From Streptomyces peucetius (GTDB lineage: Bacteria > Actinomycetota > Actinomycetes > Streptomycetales > Streptomycetaceae): 64,000 nt of DNA. The position numbers and the translations under genes were made by a program. The notes under the pieces were generated by a model, which had not been told where the DNA came from, made no database searches, and was given only the letters and a program-made list of their open reading frames with translations. Numbering within the stretch: position 1 is the stretch's first letter; each line of letters begins with the position of its first letter. Positions 8,644-16,863 of this stretch are shown here, one piece after another. The stretch lies in NCBI RefSeq assembly GCF_025854275.1, contig NZ_CP107567.1, forward strand, positions 7,502,001 through 7,566,000, written 5' to 3'.

Positions 8644-9240
8644 TTGATCAAGACAGCGAACCGGGTGCTGCTGGGGCTGCTCGGCCTCGGGTTGTTCGCT
8701 CTGGGCGGCGGCGTGCTACTGGGTGGTCTGGATCTGCAGCGCCGATGGGGTTTCGACGTGCCGGGCTGGTGGCGCTTTCGCGGCCCGGCCGATGTCGTCC
8801 TGGGCAGCGAGGGGCGCCTGCGGTGGCGGGCGGGGGGCTGGTGGTGGCCGACCGTCATCACGGTGCTCGCCGCGTTGCTGGTGCTGCTGCTGTGGTGGCT
8901 CTGGACACTGCTGCGCAAAGACCGGCTGCATCAGGTCCTTGTCGACAGCCAGGACGGGACGGCGGCCCGACTCGACGGCCATGCACTGGAGGACGTGATC
9001 GAGGAAGACGCGCAAGCCTTGGACGGAGTCGCGCGGGCACGGGTGCGCCTGAGGGGCCGACGGACCGCCCCGGTCGCGCGAATGCGACTGTGGCTGGAGC
9101 CTCACGCGGAACCGGAACGGATTTTGGACCGACTCGACCGGGACACGCTCGCACGCGCACGGGACTCGCTCGGTCTGGACCGCCTCCCGGCGGAGGTCAG
9201 CCTCCGGGAAGTCCGCCACCGCGCCCATCGGGTCGACTGA
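8644..9240 (+). CDS. Alkaline-shock membrane anchor protein, AmaP-like
   Basis: The 198-residue protein has two transmembrane helices (about residues 8-28 and 60-85), followed by a cytoplasmic region (EDVIEEDAQALDGVARARVRLRG) typical of AmaP proteins that anchor Asp23 at the membrane. The start is a TTG directly at the junction with the IS30 remnant, so the native first codons and promoter may have been lost. The usual neighbouring Asp23 genes are absent, consistent with deletion by the IS insertion. Whether it is still expressed is uncertain. Confidence 0.65.
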   Translation: MIKTANRVLLGLLGLGLFALGGGVLLGGLDLQRRWGFDVPGWWRFRGPADVVLGSEGRLRWRAGGWWWPTVITVLAALLVLLLWWLWTLLRKDRLHQVLVDSQDGTAARLDGHALEDVIEEDAQALDGVARARVRLRGRRTAPVARMRLWLEPHAEPERILDRLDRDTLARARDSLGLDRLPAEVSLREVRHRAHRVD

Positions 9241-9308
9241 GAATTCTCCGCCGTATCCAGGGAGATCCCACCCGCCGGCTCCCGGTCGCCGCGGCCGTCA
9301 CATCGCAC

Positions 9309-9328
9309 CTGATCGGCTTGCCGATCAG
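9309..9328. promoter_or_regulatory. Perfect 9-bp inverted repeat with 2-nt spacer
   Basis: CTGATCGGC-TT-GCCGATCAG lies in the 199-bp gap after the AmaP-like gene. The 2-nt spacer is too short for a normal hairpin loop, so a protein-binding site is as likely as a terminator. Confidence 0.35.
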
Positions 9329-9439
9329 ACGGCTTCTGTTCATACACGCGGGAAGGGCAGGAGAGTGACAGCCTGACAGGCCACCTCGGCGGCTTGCGCC
9401 TACCCTGGAATCGAGGTACCTGCGAGGCTGGAGGTCACC

Positions 9440-9595
9440 ATGATCATTCTCGGGGTCATCCTGCTCGTCATTGGGTTCGTGGCCAGCATTTCCATCTTGT
9501 GGACGATCGGGATCGTCCTGGTCGTGATCGGGGTCATCCTGTGGATCCTCGGGGCGGTCGGTCACGCGGTCGGCGGACGCCGTCATTACTGGTAG
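9440..9595 (+). CDS. Small hydrophobic protein, DUF6131-like
   Basis: This 51-residue protein is almost wholly hydrophobic: two membrane helices joined by a short turn (SISILWTIG), then a conserved-looking tail AVGHAVGGRRHYW. DUF6131 proteins of this size are common in actinomycetes; their function is unknown, though they often sit among stress genes. The ATG follows GGAGG at 8-nt spacing (GGAGGTCACCATG). It is followed 78 bp later by another tiny membrane protein. Confidence 0.75.
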   Translation: MIILGVILLVIGFVASISILWTIGIVLVVIGVILWILGAVGHAVGGRRHYW

Positions 9596-9673
9596 GCGGC
9601 TCCGCTCCGAGCCGACGCAGCCCCCGTGGTCGAGTCTTCACCAGGCCGCCCTGCCGCAGGGAGGCGTAGCGCG

Positions 9674-9850
9674 ATGTTTCTCTTCCTGATTCTCCTCAGC
9701 AGCGCCATCGCACTGATCGTCATCGGCGCTGTCGTGGACGGAACGCTGTACCTGCTCTCCACCGGGGTGCTGCTTCTCGTCGTCGCCGTGATGTACCTGC
9801 TGGTGCGCTCGATACTGCGCTCGCGCCGACGTAGGCCCACCGTGTTCTGA
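9674..9850 (+). CDS. Small membrane protein, 58 residues
   Basis: Two predicted membrane helices (about residues 2-20 and 26-46) are followed by a basic tail, RSILRSRRRRPTVF. The layout and several residues match the 55-residue protein at 60460 (both have a start near MxLFL, a central Y/FLL, and an Arg-rich end). They may be divergent members of one small family. Function is unknown. The start at 9674 is preferred over 9626 because it gives a compact hydrophobic protein. Confidence 0.6.
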   Translation: MFLFLILLSSAIALIVIGAVVDGTLYLLSTGVLLLVVAVMYLLVRSILRSRRRRPTVF

Positions 9851-9921
9851 CGGTAGGGGCCAACGTCACGCGGCCCTCCGGATGGCCGGCGAGTGGGTGA
9901 GGCGGCCCGCACTTCGGCCGC

Positions 9922-10758
9922 TCAGTGAGCGGCGAGAAAGATGGCGATGTAGTGGGCGGTGAAGGCTGCCACTGTCAGTGCGTGAAAGACTTCGTGGAAG
10001 CCGAACCAGCGGGGTGAGGGGTTGGGGCGCTGGAGGGTGTAGACGACGGCGCCCGCGCTGTAGAGAAGCCCGCCGGTCACGATCAGGGAGACCACGGCCA
10101 CCCCGCCGCTGTGCAGGAAGTCGGGCAGGTATCGCACGGGCGCCCAGCCCAGAGCCAGGTAACAGGGGGTGTACAACCAGCGGGGAGCTCCGACCCACAG
10201 GACACGGAAGGCGATGCCGACCAGGGCGCCCGTCCACACGATCCACAGCAGGACCGACCACTGGTCCGGGGAGAGCAGGAGCACGGCGAGCGGGGTACAC
10301 GTGCCGGCGATGATCAGGAAGATGTTGGCGTGGTCGAGGCGGCGCAGAACGGCCTCGCCGAGTGGACCCCAGGTGCCGAGGTGGTAGACGGCGCTGGTCC
10401 CGAACAGCAGCCAGGCCGTGACGGAGTACACGGTGCAGGCCAGCACGGCCTGTGGCGTCCCTGCCAGGCAGATGAGGACGATGCCCGCTGCCAGCGATGC
10501 TGGGACCATGCCGGCGTGAAGCCAGCCGCGCAGCCTCGGCTTGACGGGTTCCACCAGAGCGGCTGCACGCTCGACCAGGTCGGCCACCGGGCGGGAGTCC
10601 TCGGCTGCCCCGTCTCGTCGCGATCCCGAGGAAAGGCCGGTCGAGTCGCGTCCTTTGACCGTCGGTGGGGAAGAGACACTGCGGGCTTCGGCGTCGTCTC
10701 GGGACACTGCTTCCCCTCCCGAATCGGACTGCTGGGTATCACGGGCAACCATGTGCAC
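9922..10758 (-). CDS. PAQR/hemolysin III family membrane protein
   Basis: The 278-residue protein has an unusually long polar N terminus (about 80 residues, Ser/Asp/Arg-rich) and then seven hydrophobic segments. The PAQR/HlyIII motifs are present: SAVYHLGTW, with the first metal His, then DHANIFLIIAGTCTP in the middle, and FGFHEVFHALTVAAFTAHY with two His residues near the C terminus. Family members are zinc-binding membrane proteins, some acting as lipid hydrolases. It converges on the two small membrane proteins at 9440 and 9674. It may be cargo of the integrated element. Confidence 0.88.
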   Translation of the reverse strand: MHMVARDTQQSDSGGEAVSRDDAEARSVSSPPTVKGRDSTGLSSGSRRDGAAEDSRPVADLVERAAALVEPVKPRLRGWLHAGMVPASLAAGIVLICLAGTPQAVLACTVYSVTAWLLFGTSAVYHLGTWGPLGEAVLRRLDHANIFLIIAGTCTPLAVLLLSPDQWSVLLWIVWTGALVGIAFRVLWVGAPRWLYTPCYLALGWAPVRYLPDFLHSGGVAVVSLIVTGGLLYSAGAVVYTLQRPNPSPRWFGFHEVFHALTVAAFTAHYIAIFLAAH

Positions 10759-10827
10759 ATGCTAGGAACCTGACCGCGACGGGAGCCCAAGAGGTCCCCT
10801 TCATCGCGCGTAGTCGGTTCAGTCACC

Positions 10828-12108
10828 TCACGATTCCGGTCCCGGCTGCCTGCCGACGGCTGGGACCGTGGGAGTTGCGTATTCGGCGGGCCACCGAGCG
10901 CTGTCGGTGTTGCTCGGGCCACAGGCACTCACGGAACCGGTGGGGGCGCGTCTCGCCACCCAGGATGATTGCGGCCGGTCCGCAGGAGAGGGAAGCCGGC
11001 CACGTAGCCGTCGCCCCGCAGGATGGTTTCGAGGACACTTGTAAAGCCCTACCGTGGAAGACAGGGAACAATGCGCTGGAAGGCACCGTTGAACGCCTTC
11101 CAGATCGCCTTCGAAGGACGCCTCACCCCCACCAGCCACTGATACCTCAACAACCAAGATCAGCCGTTGATTGGACAGACCCCGCTGGTTCTGCAGAAGG
11201 TACGGCTGGAACGGGATGCTGGGGTTCTTGGAGTGCCGAAGCAGGTAGCCGTCTGACGTGCCGTACTTGTCGGCGTACCGCTCGATGGTGCGTTTCGTGC
11301 GCGCCGGGAGCGGGACGTCGCGGTACTCGCCGGCTTTGCGGTGCTTGAGTCGGTCGTACGTCTTGGTGCTCTGGTTCACCAGCTCGGTGATGCGGTAGAC
11401 GTCGTCGGCCACGATGTTGTTGATGTTGACTGCCGCGGCCTCGCCATTGCGCATCCCGCAGCCGCTCATCAGGTCGGCCACGAGCAGGAAGGCGTCGTCG
11501 CCAGCGATGCGCACGCTCCGGAGCTGTGCGGGTGAGGGGATGACGGCGCGCTTGGGGTCGTACTGCGGTGGCCTGACGCCCAGGAGGGGGTTGTCCTCGA
11601 AGAGGCCCAGACGATGTGCGTCAAGGAGTATCGACTTCAGCTTGTCATACGCGTTCGACTGTGCTGCCAGCCCTGCGCCGTTGCGCTCCATGGTGCGGAT
11701 GAAGCCGTCCACCACCTTGTGGTCGAACGTGCCCATCCGACGGCTCCCCAAGGCGGGGAAGACGTGGTGCTGGAGAAGCGTATCGAGGTGGCTGACCGAG
11801 GCTGCGGCGAGATGGCGCTGGCCGGCCTTCCTCTCCGCGGTGTACTCCCGGAACCGCATGTTTCCGTACTTCTCGATGCGCTCGCTCTTCGCCTGCTTCC
11901 GTGGAGCGGCATTCTTCGCCTTGTAAACACTGGTCAATCGGTCGATGGCCAAGTCCTGGGTCTCGAAGCCGGACTCCTCAACCTGCCTTCCGCTCGCACT
12001 CCGGTAGCGGATCTGGTAGAGGTGTGGGCACTTCGTCCACCGTGAGGGCGTGTGCTCGCAGTCCTTGAAGAACTTGCCCATTCCTCGCGGGAGCTTCTTG
12101 GCCGCCAT
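10828..12108 (-). pseudogene. int: Tyrosine recombinase (integrase) with destroyed catalytic C terminus
   Basis: The first roughly 330 residues are a good phage/AICE-type integrase: an N-terminal arm-binding region, a SAM-like core-binding domain, then the catalytic domain with Arg-I in SGCGMRNGEAA and the beta-hairpin Lys region (KHRKAGEYRDVPLP). After PYLLQNQRG the frame turns into unrelated sequence. The expected HxxR box and the Tyr nucleophile are not found; another frame nearby gives AIWKAFNGAFQRI, a typical integrase piece, so indels and rearrangement are likely. Recombination activity should be lost. It lies next to the right attachment site, the normal position for such an integrase. 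Confidence 0.8.
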
Positions 12109-12203
12109 GTTCCGGGGACTCCTGGGGTACCGATGCTGACGGTTTGCTGACCGTCAGCGACCCACAGAGTGCCTGACCTGCGGAAAGGCGCCTGCAACGC
12201 GAT

Positions 12204-12266
12204 ATGTTCTGGAACTGGATCGGCCGGACCCAGGAGGACATCGCACAGGCCCGCGAGGACTGGATG
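12204..12266 (+). repeat. attR: Right attachment site (attR) of the integrated element
   Basis: This 63-bp block is identical to 6774-6836. It is followed by a pirin gene end (to 12368) that differs from the left copy at scattered positions, for example Asn for His just after the block and Pro for Thr further on. No start codon context or 5' gene part precedes it, so it is the displaced original end or the end carried by a neighbouring element. Confidence 0.8.
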
Positions 12267-12368
12267 AACGGCACCCGCTTCGGCGAGGTCAAGGGCTACG
12301 ACGGCCCTCCGCTCCCGGCCCCGGAGCTGCCCGCGACGCCGCTGAAGGCGCGGGGGAGGGTGCGTTGA
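12267..12368 (+). pseudogene. Displaced 3' end of the pirin gene
   Basis: It continues the pirin frame to its stop codon (GTRFGEVKGYDG then LKARGRVR). It is a gene fragment without a 5' part, left by integration. Confidence 0.8.
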
Positions 12369-12451
12369 CCTGGAGCGTTTTCCCGTCCCGGCGTCAGGTG
12401 GGCTGACTTTCTGAATCCTCCGCTTCTGGTCGGGTCATAGCCGCCGCATCT

Positions 12452-12750
12452 TTATTGACGGGTAGTCAGTTCACCTGATGGTGGTCCACGCGTTGTCGTC
12501 GCGCCAAGGGCGAGTCGGCCGGCGCTGCGTCGGCAGGGCGGTCTCGTAGTCGGTGCAGGGGCGTGGCGTGTGTTGCGTCGCGAGTGATGCGCAACGGCCG
12601 CCTCCGCGTCTACGCCGATCCGGCGGATTGTGGGTAGTCCACAACATGCCCTCTCGCCTTCCCTTCAGCTCGAGGCGAGACCGCGCCTACGTGCCAGATC
12701 ATGATGCGAGTCGCCGAGTTCACGAGGATGCCGCCGATGAAGCAGCATCG
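12452..12750 (+). repeat. Diverged direct repeat, right copy
   Basis: It corresponds to 7115-7411 and lies at nearly the same distance from its pirin fragment as the left copy does. It contains the second copy of the 17-bp palindrome at 12628-12644. Its position to the right of attR suggests the left end of a second, decayed element of the same family. Confidence 0.6.
12628..12644. promoter_or_regulatory. Palindrome TTGTGG-N5-CCACAA, right copy
   Basis: Identical in all 17 positions to 7290-7306, although the surrounding repeat has drifted. Confidence 0.4.
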
Positions 12751-12759
12751 GCCGTGGCG

Positions 12760-13023
12760 ACTGCCATTGAGGGGCGGTCTGCCCGGCGTGAGGCGCGAGG
12801 CAACTCCTTCGGGAGCGCCAGCGCCGAAGGGGAGCCGGCCGGTCGCAGCCTGGGTCACGAGCGCGCCCCAGGCGAACAGGTCGCTCGAGCGCATCGGCTC
12901 GATCTCCACGGCCGCGTCCCCGAGACGCCACTGGACGCTGCTCATCGTGGCCACCCGGTCCCGCCCCAGCTTGACCAGCTCGTCGTACCGGTCCCGGGTC
13001 ACACTGCCGACCATCGGGGACAT
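12760..13023 (-). pseudogene. Chimeric debris: DUF6192-like N terminus joined to a Ser/Thr-kinase fragment
   Basis: The first 46 codons (RDRYDELVKLGRDRVATM, then QWRLGDAAVEIEPMR) resemble the start of proteins common on actinomycete plasmids and AICEs, which I recall as DUF6192. From about residue 47 the frame becomes SDLFAWGALVTQAATGRLPFG, a piece of a protein kinase C-lobe. Such a fusion is not a known architecture, so it reads as a recombination scar. It fits a decayed plasmid-like element in this interval. Confidence 0.5.
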
Positions 13024-13149
13024 CCAAACTCACCTCCGGCGGGCCAGGATGCGGCACCCTTGCATGCCGTCAACTCGCCCTGGCAGACCTTCACTCCGCA
13101 CCATCTGGTGGCCGAAGGCCGTCGGAAAGGGCGTGCGGCCCCGGCGCAT

Positions 13150-13448
13150 GAAGCGGCCCCATGCCCGCCGGATGCGCGGGCTCACACCTCGCGCCATTCC
13201 GTGCGCAGCCCGTGGCAGGCCCGGTGCGGCAGCGGGGAGAGCAGTACGTTGCCGAGGCAGGACGTTCGACCCCGACCGTCCACGATGTGCTGCACTCCGG
13301 GCAACTGGACGTTGCGCCGGCCTGGACCGCCTCGGTTCTCGCCCTCGCCCGCCGCATCCGGCGCCAGTGCCGTGATCGGCACGCGGACGGACAGAACACC
13401 GCCGTCGCCTTCGCCGGGGGCATCAGCGGACCGCCGCACCCACGGCAC
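13150..13448 (-). pseudogene. Remnant of a small zinc-ribbon protein
   Basis: Two overlapping frames give a plausible protein only when joined: an N-terminal piece (MPWVRRSADAPGEG) and then CPECSTSWTVGVERP...YCSPRC, a CxxC...CxxxC metal-binding ribbon seen in small actinomycete proteins. No single frame covers both, so it appears broken. The remaining sequence from 13449 to 13651 shows nothing I recognise. Confidence 0.35.
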
Positions 13449-13651
13449 AGCCGTGGCCCGGTGTCGTCGTCCTGACCACGACCAGCCTCAGCCGGGGCGC
13501 CCTGTCCCTGCCCATACGGGCACCATACGAAGCGAAGATGGGCGTCGATAGTCCCCCACCGCGAGACTGGCTTCCAGCGCAGGGCATGGACGGCTCATCG
13601 CCGCCACTGTGTGTGGGCGGCGGAATCAGGCGCGTGGCATCCAGGCCGTGA

Positions 13652-14122
13652 TCAGGCCGTCTCGTCGGGGTGCAGGCGTCCCAGCAGCTCGTAGAGGCTG
13701 CGACGGCCCTCGTCGTCGAGGCGGGCGAAGGCCGCCGACGTGGCCCGCATATCGGCGCGGATCCGCCGGACGGCCTCCCTGCCCTCCTCCGTGGCGACCA
13801 CGTTCTTGACTCGCCTGTCGGCAGGGTCGAGCTGCCGGGACACCAGTCCATGGGTCTCCAGCCGGTCGACGAGCCCCGTGATGTTGGAGGCGTCACAGGA
13901 GAGCAGCCCGGCGAGGGCACGCATGGGAGTGGGTTGTCGCAGCTGGATGAGCATCTTGGCCTGCGTCATGGTGAGCCCCTGTACCGCGGCCGCCGCGGTG
14001 AGGTCCCGGTAGTAGCCGGCGGCGGCGCGTGCCAGGCGCTCAAGGAGCTCGACGTAGGTGGGGTCGCTGCCCTGCGGGGCTGGGGTCTCGGAGGCCGGGT
14101 GCGCGGCGGGGGTGCGGGACAT
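13652..14122 (-). CDS. MarR-family transcriptional regulator
   Basis: The 156-residue protein has a winged helix at about 60-110 (MRALAGLLSCDASNITGLVDRLETHGLV) and the wing DPADRRVKNVVATEEG. MarR proteins act as dimers that release DNA on binding phenolics, aldehydes or oxidants. It is divergent from an MFS pump and four redox or detoxification genes, which are its likely targets. A conserved Cys (LLSCDAS) in the recognition-helix region could be a thiol sensor, but that is inference. Confidence 0.9.
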   Translation of the reverse strand: MSRTPAAHPASETPAPQGSDPTYVELLERLARAAAGYYRDLTAAAAVQGLTMTQAKMLIQLRQPTPMRALAGLLSCDASNITGLVDRLETHGLVSRQLDPADRRVKNVVATEEGREAVRRIRADMRATSAAFARLDDEGRRSLYELLGRLHPDETA

Positions 14123-14191
14123 GGCTCCAGTCTAGGTGAGAACTCAAAGTTTGACATCCTCAACCATTGACCTCTACGGTCGTTCTCATCG

Positions 14192-14206
14192 CTTGAGTGC
14201 ATCAAG
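14192..14206. promoter_or_regulatory. Candidate MarR operator
   Basis: CTTGAGTGCATCAAG is a palindrome with arms CTTGA/TCAAG, in the 152-bp divergent gap between marR and the MFS gene. A related pair TTGA-N6-TCAA lies at about 14151. Both fit a MarR-type dimer site. Confidence 0.5.
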
Positions 14207-14274
14207 CATCTACTTGTTCGAGCTGAGTCCCTTCACCGGCTCCGGCCCCTCGCCCCGCCCCGAAGAGAGCGCCC

Positions 14275-15774
14275 GTGTCCCAAACCCTTGCCCCGCCGCC
14301 CGGCCGACGCCGACGTGAGATCGCAGTTGTCCTCGTCCTGAGCCTCGCCGCCATGGTCGTGTCGATGATGCAGACACTGGTGATTCCGATCCTCGGCCTG
14401 ATCGGTAGCAGCCTCGGCAGCAGCGCGGCCGAGGTCAGCTGGGTCACCACCGCGACCCTGCTCTCCGCAGCCGTCTTCACCCCCCTGCTCGGCCGCTTGG
14501 GCGACCAGCACGGGAAGAAGCCGACCCTGATCGGCGTCCTGGTGGTGATGATCGCCGGCTCGGTCCTGGCCGCCACCACCGACTCGCTCCTCTGGCTGAT
14601 CGTGGGCCGAGTTCTCCAGGGCGCCGCCACGGCGATCTTCCCGCTCGCGCTGTCGGTACTCCGCGAGGAGGTCCCCGCCCACCGTCTGCCCGGAGCGATG
14701 TCACTGGTCAGCGGCACCCTGGCGTTCGGCAGCGGCTTCGCGCTGGTCACCACCGGCCTGCTGACCCGCGGCGACAACGCCGACTACCACCCCGTCTTCT
14801 GGCTGGCCGCCGGGCTGGCCCTGGTCACACTTCTCGCCGTCGTCCTCCTCGTACCGGCAAGCCGCACCAGGACCGGCGGGCGCACCGACCTCCTCGGCGC
14901 GCTCACCCTCGCGCTCTTCCTGGTCCTGCTTCTGCTGCCGATCTCCCAGGGCCACGAGTGGGGATGGACGTCCGCCCGCACCCTGGGCAGCTTCGCCGGA
15001 GCGGTCGTCATGGCCGGTGTCTGGGCCTTCACCGAGAGCCGCGTGCGCGAGCCGATGGTCGACATGAAGATGTTCCTCCACCGCCCGGTGCTCTTCAGCA
15101 ATCTCGCGGGCCTGTTCGTCGGATTCGGGATGTTCGCCCAGTTCCTCGGCGTCTCCTACCTGGCGCAGGTACCACAGGACATCGCAGGCTACGGCTTCGG
15201 CGCATCCGTGCTCCGCGCCTCCGTCGAGTACCTGCTGCCCAGTACGATCGCCTCCCTCGTCGCCGCCCAGTTCGGCGGCTTGCTGATCCGCAGGATCGGC
15301 CCCCGTCTCACTCTCGCCCTGAGCGCGGTGACCGGCATCGCCGGCTTCGCGTGGCTGGCCGCCGCACACTCCTCGACCCCCTCGGTCATCGGCGCCGGAA
15401 TGGCTGTCGGAACGGCCATCAGCCTCGGCTACGCCGCGATGCCCGCATTGATCGTCGCGGGGGTGCCGCCCCACCAGACCGGCGTCGCCAACGGCATCAA
15501 CTCCATCTCCCGCTCGGTCGGAAGCTCCATCGGCAGTGCGCTGATCACGACACTGCTCGCCTCCCGGACCATCGAGCACCTGCCGGCCGGAGTGCCCCCG
15601 CTGCCTGCCGAGAGCCAGTTCACCCTGAGCTTCACCATCGCCGGTGTCGCCTTCGCCTTCGTCCTGGCCATCGCACTGGTCGGCCTGAAGCGGCAGCGGC
15701 AGGCGCCCCGCGCGAAACACCTGCCCGCCGCCGAGACGGCCCCAGAGCCGGCTGCCGCCACCGCGGCTGCCTGA
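14275..15774 (+). CDS. MFS drug-efflux transporter, DHA2/EmrB-QacA type
   Basis: The 499-residue protein has about 14 membrane helices. The antiporter signature GRLGDQHGKKP (motif A) follows helix 2, and GRVLQGAATAIFPLALSVLREEVP is motif B. Substrate is unknown; the class exports hydrophobic drugs. It starts with GTG at 14275 and leads the unit divergent from marR. The Ala-rich C-terminal tail is probably cytoplasmic and unstructured. Confidence 0.9.
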   Translation: MSQTLAPPPGRRRREIAVVLVLSLAAMVVSMMQTLVIPILGLIGSSLGSSAAEVSWVTTATLLSAAVFTPLLGRLGDQHGKKPTLIGVLVVMIAGSVLAATTDSLLWLIVGRVLQGAATAIFPLALSVLREEVPAHRLPGAMSLVSGTLAFGSGFALVTTGLLTRGDNADYHPVFWLAAGLALVTLLAVVLLVPASRTRTGGRTDLLGALTLALFLVLLLLPISQGHEWGWTSARTLGSFAGAVVMAGVWAFTESRVREPMVDMKMFLHRPVLFSNLAGLFVGFGMFAQFLGVSYLAQVPQDIAGYGFGASVLRASVEYLLPSTIASLVAAQFGGLLIRRIGPRLTLALSAVTGIAGFAWLAAAHSSTPSVIGAGMAVGTAISLGYAAMPALIVAGVPPHQTGVANGINSISRSVGSSIGSALITTLLASRTIEHLPAGVPPLPAESQFTLSFTIAGVAFAFVLAIALVGLKRQRQAPRAKHLPAAETAPEPAAATAAA

Positions 15775-15838
15775 CGACCCACCCGATCCGCACCACTGCG
15801 ATCTGCGCGACCGCACCACCGCACCAAGGAGCACCACC

Positions 15839-16765
15839 ATGAAGGCCATCACCTACCACACCTACGGCGGCCCGGACGTCCTGGAATACGGCGACGTCCC
15901 CAACCCGAAGCTCGGCCCGGACAGCGTACTGATCCGTGTGAAGGCCGCCTCCGTCAACCCTGTCGACTGGAAGATCCAGGCCGGATACCTGGACGGCGTC
16001 ATGGACACCGTCTTCCCCGTCATCCCCGGCTGGGACGTGGCGGGCGTCGTCGAGGAGACCGGCGTCGGGGTCGCCGAGTTCGCCCCGGGCGACGAAGTGA
16101 TCGGCTACGTCCGTGAGGACTTCGTCTCCCGCGGCACCTTCGCCGAATACGTCGCCGCCCCGATCCGTACGCTCGCCCGCAAGCCCGCCAACCTCTCCTT
16201 CGAGGAGGCCGCCGGCATCCCGCTGGCAGGTCTCACCGCCTACCAGGCGCTGACCCGCGCCCTGAACGTGGGCAGCGGCCACACCGTGCTCGTGCACGCC
16301 GCGGCGGGTGGTGTCGGCTCCCTGGCCGTACAGATCGCCCGAGCGCTCGGCGCCCGCGTCATCGGCACGGCGAGCGAGCACAACCACGACTACCTGCGCG
16401 GGCTCGGCGCCGAGCCGGTCGCCTACGGCGAGGGCCTCACCGACCGCGTCAAGGCCCTGGCGCCGCAGGGTGTCGACGCCGTGCTCGATCTCATCGGCGG
16501 CGAGGCCCTGAAGATCTCCCCCGGGCTGCTCGCGGAAGGCGGCCGGCTGGCCTCCGTCGCGGACGGCGCCGTCCTCGGCCTCGGAGGCCGGTACGTCTTC
16601 GTCCGCCCCGACACCCAGGACCTCGAGGCGCTCACCGTCCTCGCGGAGCGCGGGCAGCTCAGCGTGGAAGTGGCCGCCACATTCCCGCTCGAGCAGGCCG
16701 CCGGCGCACAGCGGCTCAACCAGGAGGGCCACACCCGCGGAAAGGTGATCGTCACCGTCGCCTGA
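15839..16765 (+). CDS. NADP-dependent zinc-free oxidoreductase, quinone reductase-like
   Basis: The 308-residue medium-chain reductase has a GroES-like N-terminal domain (SVNPVDWKIQAGY), a Rossmann motif (AAAGGVGSLAVQIARALGA) and no catalytic zinc ligands. That is typical of NADPH:quinone or enone reductases that detoxify electrophiles. The ATG follows AAGGAG. It lies 64 bp after the MFS gene in the MarR-divergent set. Confidence 0.9.
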   Translation: MKAITYHTYGGPDVLEYGDVPNPKLGPDSVLIRVKAASVNPVDWKIQAGYLDGVMDTVFPVIPGWDVAGVVEETGVGVAEFAPGDEVIGYVREDFVSRGTFAEYVAAPIRTLARKPANLSFEEAAGIPLAGLTAYQALTRALNVGSGHTVLVHAAAGGVGSLAVQIARALGARVIGTASEHNHDYLRGLGAEPVAYGEGLTDRVKALAPQGVDAVLDLIGGEALKISPGLLAEGGRLASVADGAVLGLGGRYVFVRPDTQDLEALTVLAERGQLSVEVAATFPLEQAAGAQRLNQEGHTRGKVIVTVA

Positions 16766-16863
16766 GCCACCCACTGCCCGCACGCCACCACCGCCACACC
16801 CCTTGCCGGACGAGAAGACACCCCACCACCGCGCGACCCCTGCGCGCTTTGAAGGAGACAGCT

